In this document: positions 15,790 to 23,644 of the stretch, piece by piece
How positions within the stretch are numbered: the stretch's first letter is position 1
Layout: the number at the start of each line of letters is the position of its first letter
From: JAJXWB01 sp047605445
GTDB taxonomy: Bacteria > Pseudomonadota > Alphaproteobacteria > Rhizobiales > Beijerinckiaceae
Assembly (NCBI GenBank): GCA_047605445.1
Contig: JASGFP010000052.1
Location: forward strand, 1 to 26,148
Reading direction: 5' to 3'
DNA: 26,148 nt
Notes under the pieces: generated by a model
Databases searched by the model: none
Told to the model about the DNA's origin: nothing
What the model saw: the letters and a program-made list of their open reading frames with translations, nothing else
Translations under genes and position numbers: made by a program

Positions 15790-17202
15790 ATGGCTGAAGC
15801 GCCTGATCCGGGACCGCCGGCCTCCGGCCGGTTTTTGCGCGCCGATTCCACCGGCCGGAGACCAGCGGCCCCGGCGCTTGCCACGCTCGCCGACGCCGCG
15901 CGCTACGGCCTCGTCGCCGCGCTGCTCGCTTTCCCCATTCTCGCTTTACGCGCCGAGCCCGATTTCTCCAACAAGCTCGTTCTGCAGGAGCGCTGGGCGT
16001 GGATCGCCTATGCGGCGGTCGCAGCCTTCGTCATTCGCCTCGCCGCCGGCCTCATCCCCGCGCGCGCCGGCAAGGCGAAACCGGCCGCAGCGAAGCCTGC
16101 CGCCCGGCGTGTCGCTTTCGCGAAAATCTTCGCCGCCTTCGGCCTGGGAATCATCGTCGCCTGGCCCTTCATCGTCCTGCTGACCCTCGGGCCCTCCGGC
16201 GCGCTCAAATGGATCGACAATTACGGCATCCAGATCCTCATCTACGTCATGCTCGGCTGGGGCCTGAACATCGTAGTCGGCCTCGCCGGACTTCTCGATC
16301 TCGGATATGTCGCCTTCTACGCGGTCGGCGCCTACGCCTATGCGCTGCTCGCAACCAACTACGGCGTGTCCTTCTGGCTCTGCCTGCCGCTCGCCGGCAT
16401 TCTCGCCGCCTTCTGGGGCATATTGCTCGGCTTTCCCGTGCTGCGCCTGCGCGGCGACTATCTAGCCATCGTGACGCTCGCCTTCGGCGAAATCATCCGC
16501 ACCGTTCTGGTCAATTTCTCCGCGCTCACCAATGGCGACGCGGGCATAGCCTCCATCCCGCGCGTCACCTTCTTCGGCCTGCCCTTCGTTGCGGGCCCAA
16601 AGGGTTTCGCGGCCTTTTTCGACATTCCCTTCTCGCCGATCCACCGCGTCGTCTTCCTCTACTATCTCATCCTCATCCTAGCGCTCATCACCAATTTCGT
16701 GACATTGCGCCTGCGCCGCCTGCCCATCGGCCGCGCATGGGAAGCCCTGCGCGAGGACGAGATCGCCTGCCGCTCGCTCGGCCTCGACACGACGAAGATC
16801 AAACTGACAGCTTTTTCGCTCGGCGCCATGTTCGGCGGTTTCGCCGGCGCTTTCTTCGCGGTGCGGCAGGGTTTCGTCTCGCCGTCGAGCTTCAACTTCA
16901 TCGAGAGCGCGACCATCCTCGCCATCGTCGTGCTCGGCGGGCGCGGCTCGCAGATCGGCGTGGCGGCGGCGGCCATCGCGATCGTCGGCGGCTCCGAACT
17001 GCTGCGCGAGCTCGATTTTCTCAAATCCGTATTCGGCGCCGATTTCGATCCAACGCAATACCGCATGCTGCTCGTCGGCTTCGCCATGGTCGTGATGATG
17101 AACTGGCGCCCGCGCGGTTTCGTCTCTGCTCGCACGCCGACGATCTTTCTGGGCGAACGCAAGGCGATCGGCGCCGACCTCGTGCAGGAGGGGCGCGGAT
17201 GA
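15790..17202 (+). CDS. livM: Branched-chain amino acid ABC transporter permease LivM, N-terminally extended
   Basis: 470 residues. The LivM core (about 140-450) has GLNIVVGLAGLLDLGYVAFYAVGAYA, GFPVLRLRGDYLAIVTLAFGEIIR and the coupling-loop segment WEALREDEIACRSLGLD. Before it lie about 130 extra residues with three hydrophobic segments (about 37-55, 66-86 and 111-133) and a Lys/Ala/Pro linker near 88-108; similar extensions occur in the high-affinity LivM subgroup. The ATG at 15790 has AAGG about 8 bases upstream, supplied just after the repeat. livG starts 37 bases after the stop. The product forms the heterodimeric channel with LivH. Confidence 0.93.
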   Translation: MAEAPDPGPPASGRFLRADSTGRRPAAPALATLADAARYGLVAALLAFPILALRAEPDFSNKLVLQERWAWIAYAAVAAFVIRLAAGLIPARAGKAKPAAAKPAARRVAFAKIFAAFGLGIIVAWPFIVLLTLGPSGALKWIDNYGIQILIYVMLGWGLNIVVGLAGLLDLGYVAFYAVGAYAYALLATNYGVSFWLCLPLAGILAAFWGILLGFPVLRLRGDYLAIVTLAFGEIIRTVLVNFSALTNGDAGIASIPRVTFFGLPFVAGPKGFAAFFDIPFSPIHRVVFLYYLILILALITNFVTLRLRRLPIGRAWEALREDEIACRSLGLDTTKIKLTAFSLGAMFGGFAGAFFAVRQGFVSPSSFNFIESATILAIVVLGGRGSQIGVAAAAIAIVGGSELLRELDFLKSVFGADFDPTQYRMLLVGFAMVVMMNWRPRGFVSARTPTIFLGERKAIGADLVQEGRG

Positions 17203-17239
17203 GGGGCGAGCGCCGCGCAATTTCATCCGGGCTCGCGCC

Positions 17240-18121
17240 ATGACCGCCCTCCTGCGCGTCGAGCATCTTTCCATGCGCTTCGGCGGCCTCACCGCCGTCG
17301 CCGATCTTTCCTTCGACGTGCTGCGCGGCGACATCACCGCGCTGATCGGTCCGAACGGCGCCGGCAAGACCACCGTCTTCAACTGCATCGCCGGCTTCTA
17401 CAAGCCCACCTCCGGCCGTATCGCCATGGCGACGGAGGCGCCGCTCGACGAAACGGCGGTCGACGCGCTCACCCGCTCGGGCGCGCGCGGGCGCGATGGG
17501 CTCTACCTGCTCGAACGTATGCCCGATTTCGAAATCGCGCGCGACGCCCGCGTCGGCCGCACATTTCAGAACATCCGCCTGTTCGCCGGCATGACGGCGC
17601 TCGAAAACCTCGCCGTCGCGCAACACCGGCCGCTGATGCGCGCCTCCGCCTTCTCGATTGCCGGCCTCGTCGGCGATCCCTCGTATCGCGCGGCCGAACA
17701 GGCGGCGAAAGACAAGGCGCGCCATTGGCTCGACCGCATCGGCCTTCTGGCGCGCGCCGACGATCCCGCAGGCGCCCTGCCCTACGGCGACCAGCGCCGC
17801 CTGGAAATCGCGCGCGCCATGTGCGCGGACCCCGCGCTGCTCTGCCTCGACGAGCCCGCCGCCGGCCTCAACCCGCGCGAGTCCGCCGAACTCAACGCGC
17901 TCCTGCACTCGATCCGAGACGACGGCGTATCGCTGCTCTTGATCGAACACGACATGAGCGTGGTGATGGAGATTTCCGATCACGTCGTCGTACTCGACTA
18001 CGGCCGCAAGATCGCCGACGGAACGCCGTCGGAAATCCGCAACGACCCCAGCGTCATCGCCGCCTATCTCGGCGTGCCGGATGAAGAGGTGGCGAGCGTG
18101 GAACAGGAGATCGGCGCGTGA
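17240..18121 (+). CDS. livG: Branched-chain amino acid ABC transporter ATP-binding protein LivG
   Basis: 293 residues. Walker A GPNGAGKTT at 37-45, Q-loop region GRTFQNIRLF, a LivG-type signature PYGDQRRLEIARAM, Walker B LLCLDEPAAGLNP and the switch-His segment LIEHDMSVVMEISDHVVVLDYG. An insert of about 35 residues before the Q-loop, containing a LYLLERMPDFEIAR segment, is usual in alphaproteobacterial LivG. The protein is one of two ATPases energising the LivHM channel. It ends immediately before a C-rich palindromic repeat that separates it from livF. Confidence 0.95.
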   Translation: MTALLRVEHLSMRFGGLTAVADLSFDVLRGDITALIGPNGAGKTTVFNCIAGFYKPTSGRIAMATEAPLDETAVDALTRSGARGRDGLYLLERMPDFEIARDARVGRTFQNIRLFAGMTALENLAVAQHRPLMRASAFSIAGLVGDPSYRAAEQAAKDKARHWLDRIGLLARADDPAGALPYGDQRRLEIARAMCADPALLCLDEPAAGLNPRESAELNALLHSIRDDGVSLLLIEHDMSVVMEISDHVVVLDYGRKIADGTPSEIRNDPSVIAAYLGVPDEEVASVEQEIGA

Positions 18122-18139
18122 GGGCGGCGGCGTGCATCC

Positions 18140-18263
18140 TGTCCCCTCTCCCTGCCTGCGGAGAGAGGGTTAGGGTCAGGGGCTGGTCGGCGTGGCGAGA
18201 TTTCTCCAGGACGACAAGCCCTTCACCCCGGCCCTCTCCCCGTTGGACGGGCAGAGGGAGGGA
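18140..18263. repeat. Palindromic C-rich intergenic repeat between livG and livF
   Basis: Starts CCCCTCTCCCTGCCTGCGGAG followed by AGGGTTAGGGTCAGGGGC, and ends with the complementary-type block CACCCCGGCCCTCTCCCC and GGGCAGAGGGAGGG. This is the classic CCCTCTCCC/GAGGGTTAGGG repeat dispersed in many alphaproteobacterial genomes. Its final GAGGGAGGG lies about 10 bases before the livF ATG, so it can double as the livF ribosome binding site. Confidence 0.8.
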
Positions 18264-18272
18264 AATCGACCC

Positions 18273-18995
18273 ATGACCGCCCTCCTCTCGCTCTCGGGCG
18301 TTTCGGCCTGGTACGGCGCTGTCGCCGCGCTGAAGAACGTCGATCTTGCCGTCGACGAAGGCGAGATTGTCACGCTCATCGGCGCCAATGGCGCGGGCAA
18401 GACGACGCTGATGATGACCATCTTCGGCGATCCGCGCGCGCGCGAAGGCCGCATCGTTTTCGCCGGGCGCGACATCACCGACATGCCGACGCACGAGATC
18501 GCGCGGCTCTCGATTGCGCAATCGCCCGAGGGTCGTCGCATATTTCCGCGCATGACCGTCTACGAAAATCTGCAGATGGGCGCCTCAGTCGACAATTTCG
18601 CGCATTTCGATGCTGATCTCGAACGCGCCTTTGCGATCTTTCCGCGGCTGAAAGAACGCATGAACCAGCGCGGCGGCACGCTGTCGGGCGGCGAACAGCA
18701 GATGCTCGCCATCGCGCGCGCGCTGATGAGCCGGCCGAAACTGCTGCTGCTCGACGAGCCCTCGCTCGGCCTCGCGCCGCTGGTGGTGAAGCAGATTTTC
18801 GATACGGTTCGCGAATTGAACGCCAAGGAAGGCCTCACGGTCTTCCTCGTTGAGCAGAACGCCTATCACGCGCTGAAACTCGCCCATCGCGGTTATGTCA
18901 TGGTCAATGGCGCCATCGCGCTGTCGGGGTCTGGCGCGGAGCTTCTCGCCAACCCGCAGGTGCGCGCCGCCTATCTCGAAGGGGGCGCGCATTGA
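18273..18995 (+). CDS. livF: Branched-chain amino acid ABC transporter ATP-binding protein LivF
   Basis: 240 residues. Walker A GANGAGKTT at 37-45, LivF-type SPEGRRIFPRMTVYENL after the Q-loop region, signature LSGGEQQMLAIARAL, Walker B LLLLDEPSLGLAP and the switch segment FLVEQNAYHALKLAHRGYVM. It is the second ATPase of the transporter. The ATG at 18273 begins the family homology (MTALLSLSGVSAWYG). An upstream in-frame start at 18192 would translate the palindromic repeat and is rejected. The Shine-Dalgarno is the terminal GGAGGG of that repeat. Confidence 0.95.
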   Translation: MTALLSLSGVSAWYGAVAALKNVDLAVDEGEIVTLIGANGAGKTTLMMTIFGDPRAREGRIVFAGRDITDMPTHEIARLSIAQSPEGRRIFPRMTVYENLQMGASVDNFAHFDADLERAFAIFPRLKERMNQRGGTLSGGEQQMLAIARALMSRPKLLLLDEPSLGLAPLVVKQIFDTVRELNAKEGLTVFLVEQNAYHALKLAHRGYVMVNGAIALSGSGAELLANPQVRAAYLEGGAH

Positions 18996-19006
18996 AGGCG
19001 CTCACA

Positions 19007-19070
19007 TGGACCGCGAGCCTTCAGGCTCGCATTCTCAGTCCGGCGGGCGAGCCTGAAGGTTCGCGATCCA
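19007..19070. repeat. 24-bp inverted repeat between livF and the DUF6867 gene
   Basis: The arms 19007-19030 and 19047-19070 are reverse complements at 22 of 24 positions, around a 16-base loop; the core is CGAGCCTTCAGGCTCGC. Each arm is itself partly palindromic. It lies 11 bases after the livF stop and 19 bases before the next ATG. It could attenuate transcription into the distal genes, or be a dispersed repeat. Confidence 0.8.
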
Positions 19071-19089
19071 GTTGCGTGGGGCGCGCCGC

Positions 19090-19395
19090 ATGACCGCCCT
19101 CATCCCCAACCTCTGGACCTTCCTCGCGCTCACGCTCGTCATCGGCGGCGCCGGCGCTTTCGTCACCGGCCGCGCCATGGCGCAGACCTGGCGCGCGCGG
19201 TGGAAGGCGGTCGCTTACATGGTCCCGCTCGCCGGCGCTATCCGCTTTCTGCATTACGCGCTCTTCGCCGAGCCATCGGACATCGTGCATGCGGCGCCGA
19301 CCTTCGTTCTGCTGACGGCCTTTGCGCTTGCCGGCTTCACGCAGGCGCGCCATCGTCAGATGCGCGCGCAATATCCCTGGCTGACCCGCCCATGA
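19090..19395 (+). CDS. DUF6867-type small membrane protein of the liv operon
   Basis: 101 residues with three hydrophobic segments (about 6-25, 41-57 and 66-86). The patterns GRAMAQTWRARWK, IRFLHYALF and a C-terminal QARHRQMRAQYPWL match the small membrane protein that follows livF in many Rhizobiales operons (DUF6867). Its function is unknown; conserved position suggests a link to the transporter. The ATG at 19090 is preferred to a TTG at 19072 because GTGGGGCG lies just upstream and the hydrophobic N-terminus begins there. Its stop overlaps the methyltransferase start (ATGA). Confidence 0.82.
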   Translation: MTALIPNLWTFLALTLVIGGAGAFVTGRAMAQTWRARWKAVAYMVPLAGAIRFLHYALFAEPSDIVHAAPTFVLLTAFALAGFTQARHRQMRAQYPWLTRP

Positions 19396-20165
19396 CAGAG
19401 AAGATCCATCATGCCGCCGCCGATGGCTTTTCAGCCCGCGCCGACGCCTATGCGCGCGGCCGGCCCGATTATCCGCCGCAGGCCGTCGATTGGCTGCGCA
19501 ACGACGTCGGCCTCGGCCCGGGCAGGACGGCGCTCGATCTCGGCGCGGGCACCGGCAAGTTTCTGAAAACGCTGCGCGCGACGGGCGCGAAAATGATCGC
19601 CGTCGAGCCCGTCGAGGCCATGCGCGCGCAACTGACCGCGAAAAATCCCGACGTCGCGGCGTTGGAAGGGACGGCCGAAGCCATTCCGCTGCCGGACGCG
19701 AGCCTGGACGCGGTCGTCTGCGCGCAGGCGTTCCACTGGTTCGCGACCAAGCGCGCGCTCGCGGAAATCCGCCGCGTGCTCAAGCCTGGCGCCGCGCTCG
19801 GCCTGATCTGGAACGTGCGCGACGAAAGCGTGGACTGGGTGCGCGCCATCACCGACATCATCACGCCTTATGAAGGCGACGCGCCGCGCTACTACAACGG
19901 CAGATGGCGCGAGGTCTTTCCGGCCGAGGGATTCGGCCCGCTCGCCGAAAGCCGCTTTCCCTGGATTCATGGCGGCCCGCCGGAAAACGTGATCGTCGAC
20001 CGCACCTGCTCGTCGAGTTTCATCGCCGCCTTGCCGGCCGACGAACACGCCGAGGTCGTCGCGCGCCTGCGCGCGCTCATCGCCGCGACGCCGGCGCTCG
20101 CAGGGCGCGAAACGGTCGAATATCCCTATGTGACGGAGGCTTTCGTCACGCGCAAACACAGCTGA
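19392..20165 (+). CDS. Class I SAM-dependent methyltransferase
   Basis: 257 residues. An N-terminal FSARADAYARGRPDYPPQAV is typical of the Methyltransf_11/UbiE-like group. Motif I is ALDLGAGTGKFL (about 47-58), followed by the acidic VEPVEAM, the GTAEAIPLPDASLDAVVCAQAFHWF segment and EIRRVLKPGAALGLIWN. The substrate cannot be predicted. It starts inside the stop of the DUF6867 gene (ATGA), so the two are translationally coupled, which is unusual for a methyltransferase in a transport operon. The next gene, the second binding protein, begins 104 bases later. Confidence 0.9.
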   Translation: MTEKIHHAAADGFSARADAYARGRPDYPPQAVDWLRNDVGLGPGRTALDLGAGTGKFLKTLRATGAKMIAVEPVEAMRAQLTAKNPDVAALEGTAEAIPLPDASLDAVVCAQAFHWFATKRALAEIRRVLKPGAALGLIWNVRDESVDWVRAITDIITPYEGDAPRYYNGRWREVFPAEGFGPLAESRFPWIHGGPPENVIVDRTCSSSFIAALPADEHAEVVARLRALIAATPALAGRETVEYPYVTEAFVTRKHS

Positions 20166-20268
20166 CAGCAGCGCGTCCGCGCTGATGACTCGACGCGCAA
20201 AACCGGCCACACTCGGCCTGCAGATTCAGCCCGAACCCCAAAGGGCGGGCTCGAGGGGAGATCGTTCG

Positions 20269-21402
20269 ATGACACGCAAGCTTCTGTCCGGCGTCGCTTT
20301 CGCCGCCATCGTCGCCGTCGCAACGCCGGCGGCCGCGCAGGTCAAACTCGGCGTCGGCGGCCCGATCACCGGCGGCGCGGCGGCTTTCGGCGCGCAGCTC
20401 AAAATGGGCGCCGAGCAGGCGGTCGAGGACATCAACGCGGCCGGCGGCGTCAACGGCCAGAAGATTTCGGTGCAGGTGGGCGACGACGCCTCCGATCCCA
20501 AGCAGGGCATTTCCATCGCCAACAAATTCGTCGGCGACGGCGTGACCTGGGTGGTCGGCCACTTCAACTCGTCGGTCTCGATCCCGACGTCGGGCGTCTA
20601 CATGGAGAACGGCCTGCTGCAGATCACGCCCGCCTCCACCAATCCCGCGCTCACAAATCCCGATCCGAAGACCGGCGAAAGCAAGTGGAACGTATTCCGC
20701 ACCTGCGGACGCGACGATCAGCAGGGCGCGGTGGCGGCCAATTACATCGCGAAGAATTTCAAGGACAAGAAGGTCGCCTTCATCCACGACAAGAAGGCCT
20801 ACGGCAAAGGCCTCGTCGACGAGACGAAAAAGGCGATGAACGCGCTGGGCGTGAAGGAAGTCCTCTACGACACGATCAATCCCGGCGAGAAGGATTATTC
20901 GGCCATCGTCTCCAAGCTGAAGGCCGCCGGCGCCGACCTCGTCTATTACGGCGGCGAGCATACGGAGGCGGGCCTCATCGTGCGCCAGATGCGCGACCAG
21001 GGCATGTCGACGATCCTGATGGGCGGCGACGGCATCGCGTCGGAGGAATACGCCCAGATCGCCGGCGCCGGCGCCGAAGGCACGCTGATGACCTTCCCGC
21101 CCGACCCGCGCATGAATCCGGCGGCGGCCGATGTCGTGAAGCGCTTCGAGGCCAAGAAATTCAACCCCGAAACCTACACGCTGTATTCCTACGCCGCCGT
21201 GCAGGTGATGCAGCAGGCGGCAACCGCCGCCAAGTCCAACGATCCGCAGGCGATGGCCAAGGTCATGCACGGCGGGATGACGTTCAAGACCGTGGTCGGC
21301 GACATTTCCTACGACAAGAAAGGCGACGTCACGCGCGCCGATTATGTCGTCTATCGCTGGGTGAAAGGCGCCGACGGCAAGATCACCTACAAGCAGCTTT
21401 GA
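20269..21402 (+). CDS. Branched-chain amino acid ABC transporter substrate-binding protein LivK/LivJ-like
   Basis: 377 residues. A Sec signal peptide (MTRKLLSGVAFAAIVAVA, cleavage after AAA about residue 23) precedes a type 1 periplasmic-binding fold with GVGGPITGGAAAFGAQLKMG, INAAGGVNGQKI, GHFNSSVSIPTSGVY and ITPASTNPALT. These resemble classical Leu/Ile/Val-binding proteins, so branched-chain amino acids are the likely ligands. The ATG at 20269 has GAGGGGAG about 9 bases upstream; the in-frame start at 20185 would place a basic leader before the signal. It is the last gene of the plus-strand liv run, and a palindromic repeat follows its stop. Confidence 0.94.
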   Translation: MTRKLLSGVAFAAIVAVATPAAAQVKLGVGGPITGGAAAFGAQLKMGAEQAVEDINAAGGVNGQKISVQVGDDASDPKQGISIANKFVGDGVTWVVGHFNSSVSIPTSGVYMENGLLQITPASTNPALTNPDPKTGESKWNVFRTCGRDDQQGAVAANYIAKNFKDKKVAFIHDKKAYGKGLVDETKKAMNALGVKEVLYDTINPGEKDYSAIVSKLKAAGADLVYYGGEHTEAGLIVRQMRDQGMSTILMGGDGIASEEYAQIAGAGAEGTLMTFPPDPRMNPAAADVVKRFEAKKFNPETYTLYSYAAVQVMQQAATAAKSNDPQAMAKVMHGGMTFKTVVGDISYDKKGDVTRADYVVYRWVKGADGKITYKQL

Positions 21403-21413
21403 CTGTTGGCGGC

Positions 21414-21505
21414 GTCATCCCGGATGGCTGAAGGCCGATCCGGGATCCAGCATGCGCTTATGACCTCTGGATCCCGGCTCTCCGCTGCGCTGCGGCCCGG
21501 ATGAC
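21414..21505. repeat. Palindromic intergenic repeat between convergent livK-like and ccdA-like genes
   Basis: Outer arms GTCATCC (21414-21420) and GGATGAC (21499-21505) and inner arms CCGGGATCCAG (21440-21450) and CTGGATCCCGG (21467-21477) are exact complements. The order GTCATCCCGG...GATCCGGGATCCAG...CGGATGAC is that of a widespread Rhizobiales repeat. Placed between converging genes, it probably also serves as a bidirectional terminator. Confidence 0.82.
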
Positions 21506-21513
21506 ATTGATGC

Positions 21514-22245
21514 TCATCCCAGCTTCGCCAGCCCCGGAAACGTCTCCAGCAGCCAGATCGACATGGTCTGCATGCCGCCGGTCAGAAACGCGACGCCCGT
21601 CGCCACCAGCGCTATGCCGACGATCTTCTCGACCTTGCCGAAATGCGCGCGGAACTTCTTCATGAAATTCATGAAGGGTTCGATGGCGAGCGCCGCCGCA
21701 AGAAACGGCACGCCGAGGCCGAGCGAATAGACAGCCAGCAGTCCCGCCCCTTTGGCCACCGTCTCCTCCGAACTCGCCACCGCGAGAATGGCCGCCAGAA
21801 TCGGCCCGATGCAGGGCGTCCAGCCGAAGGCGAAGGCGAGGCCCATCACATAGGCGCCCCACAGCCCGACCGGTTTCTCCACCTCCATGCGCTTCTCGCG
21901 ATACAGAAAGTGAAGCTTGAACAGCCCTAGAAAGTGCAGGCCCATGCCGATGATGGCGATGCCGGCCAACACCGAGAGAATGTGCAGATTGGCGCGCACG
22001 ACCTGGCCGAACACCGAGGCGGTCGCGCCCAGCGCGACGAAGACCGTGGTGAAGCCAGCGACGAAAAGCACGGCCGCCAGAAGCACGTCGCGCCGCGCCC
22101 GCGCCGCGCCTTCGTCGACGATGTCCTCGATCGTCGTGCCGGCGATGAAAGTGAGATAGGGCGGCACCAGCGGCAGCACGCAGGGGCTCAGGAAGGAGAG
22201 CACGCCCGCAACGGCCGCGGCTGAAATGGTGACATCGGAAGCCAT
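21514..22245 (-). CDS. ccdA: CcdA-type cytochrome c biogenesis / thiol-disulfide transport protein
   Basis: 243 residues, six hydrophobic segments, with the two family cysteines at Cys22 (LSFLSPCVLPLVPPY) and Cys145 (FGWTPCIGPIL). CcdA moves electrons from cytosolic thioredoxin across the membrane to periplasmic acceptors such as cytochrome c maturation proteins. Length is normal for a stand-alone CcdA without the DsbD periplasmic domains. The ATG at 22245 is the first in frame. Upstream on the same strand is the DadA-like gene, with 59 bases between. No ccm genes are in the window. Confidence 0.93.
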   Translation of the reverse strand: MASDVTISAAAVAGVLSFLSPCVLPLVPPYLTFIAGTTIEDIVDEGAARARRDVLLAAVLFVAGFTTVFVALGATASVFGQVVRANLHILSVLAGIAIIGMGLHFLGLFKLHFLYREKRMEVEKPVGLWGAYVMGLAFAFGWTPCIGPILAAILAVASSEETVAKGAGLLAVYSLGLGVPFLAAALAIEPFMNFMKKFRAHFGKVEKIVGIALVATGVAFLTGGMQTMSIWLLETFPGLAKLG

Positions 22246-22304
22246 GCGCGCCTTTTACGGGCCTTCAGACATCGCGCATAGTGAATGTTTCGTGATCGGC
22301 CGCG

Positions 22305-23549
22305 TCAGAACCGCTCCACGCTATAGGGCGCCGGGTCGGTGAATGTCTCGCCGCCCGTCATCATTTCAGCCAGCAATCTGCCGGTGATCGGCCCGAGCGT
22401 GAATCCGTGATGCTGGTGGCCGAAATCGAACCAGAGGCCGGGGTGGCGCGGCGCTGGCCCGATCACCGGGAGGAGGTCCGGCAGGCATGGCCGCCGCCCG
22501 AGCCACGGCGCGGCGTCGATCCGCTCTCCGAGCGGAAAGGTCTCGCGGGCGAGCGGCTCCACCCGATCAAGCTGGAAAGGCGAGGGCGGCGCATCGCGCG
22601 AGGCGAATTCGGCGCCTGTCGTCAGCCGCAACCCCTGGACCATCGGCGCGACGAGATAGCCGCCGTCCACGTCGAGAACGGGATGGTTGAGCACATTGTT
22701 TCCCGCCGGCCGGTAATGCATGTGGTAGCCGCGCTTGACGCCGAGCGGGATCGCATACCCCAGCGGCTTGAAAATGTCGTCCGACCACGGTCCGAGCGCG
22801 ACGACCGCCTCGCGCGCCTCCACCACGCCCGCCTCGGTGGCGACGCTCCAGCCATTCTGCGTCTGGGCGAGACTGCGCGCATCGCCGGAAAACAGCCTGC
22901 CGCCATTGCGCGCGAACAGGCCGGCATAGGCTGCGACAAGCCCGCCGGGATCGACGCATGCCGCGGGATCGCGCAGCATCACGGCGCCGGCGAAGCCGTT
23001 CAGGGCGGGCTCGAGTCTTGCCAGCGCGGACGTATCCAGCGCATCGAAGGTCAGGCCGAATTCGCGGATGCGCCGCGCATCCGCCGCGCCTTCGGCCAGC
23101 GTCTTTTCCGTGCGAAACGCCTTGATCCAGCCCGATGGCCTGATCAGCGCTTCGGCGCCGGCGGCTTGCGCAAGTTTCATGTGCTCGTCGAGGCAACGCT
23201 CGATCAGCGGCAGCGCGGCGCGGGCATGGGCGGCGGCTTTGGCCGGCGCGCTTTCGAGAAAATAGCGCGCGATCCACGGCAGTGTTTGCGGCAGCGCCGT
23301 CCAGTCGATGCGCGCCGCCGGATTGGTCCCCAGGATAGTGCGCAGGATCGTGCCGGGATCGCGGGGAAACGTATAGAGTTCCACGGACGCGCGCTCGATC
23401 AGCCCGGCGTTGCCGTAGCTCGTTTCGCGCCCGGCCGCGCCGCGACGGTCGATCAGCGCGACGTCGCGACCGCGGGCCTGCAAGGCAAGCGCAGCGCCGA
23501 CGCCGGCCATACCGGCGCCGAGAACGACCGTATCCGCACGTATCGCCAC
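22305..23549 (-). CDS. FAD-dependent D-amino acid dehydrogenase (DadA-like) oxidoreductase
   Basis: 414 residues of the DAO family. The N-terminal FAD-binding GAGMAG is at 11-16 in a Rossmann beta-alpha-beta ending IDRR, followed by ETSYGNAGLIE, characteristic of DadA-type enzymes. The C-terminal FDFGHQHHGFTLGPITGRLLAEMM is the usual second FAD-contact region. It probably oxidises a D-amino or secondary amino acid to the 2-oxo acid plus ammonia; the exact substrate is not determined. The start is GTG at 23549 with GGGAG about 9 bases upstream, and a TATATT -10-like element lies at 23575-23580 on the minus strand. It is divergent from the cupin gene. Confidence 0.9.
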   Translation of the reverse strand: MAIRADTVVLGAGMAGVGAALALQARGRDVALIDRRGAAGRETSYGNAGLIERASVELYTFPRDPGTILRTILGTNPAARIDWTALPQTLPWIARYFLESAPAKAAAHARAALPLIERCLDEHMKLAQAAGAEALIRPSGWIKAFRTEKTLAEGAADARRIREFGLTFDALDTSALARLEPALNGFAGAVMLRDPAACVDPGGLVAAYAGLFARNGGRLFSGDARSLAQTQNGWSVATEAGVVEAREAVVALGPWSDDIFKPLGYAIPLGVKRGYHMHYRPAGNNVLNHPVLDVDGGYLVAPMVQGLRLTTGAEFASRDAPPSPFQLDRVEPLARETFPLGERIDAAPWLGRRPCLPDLLPVIGPAPRHPGLWFDFGHQHHGFTLGPITGRLLAEMMTGGETFTDPAPYSVERF

Positions 23550-23644
23550 CCGATTCTCCCGTTCCTTTACGCGAAATATAGGCGCGTCCGCGATCCTGAT
23601 GCGAGATTCGGGCCCAAACCGGGCCGAGCCGTCAGGAGCCTGAT

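Noticed and set aside
18129..19070. Possible CRISPR-like or tandem repeat array
   Set aside because: The repeated elements are single palindromes of different families, with no regular direct repeats or spacers.
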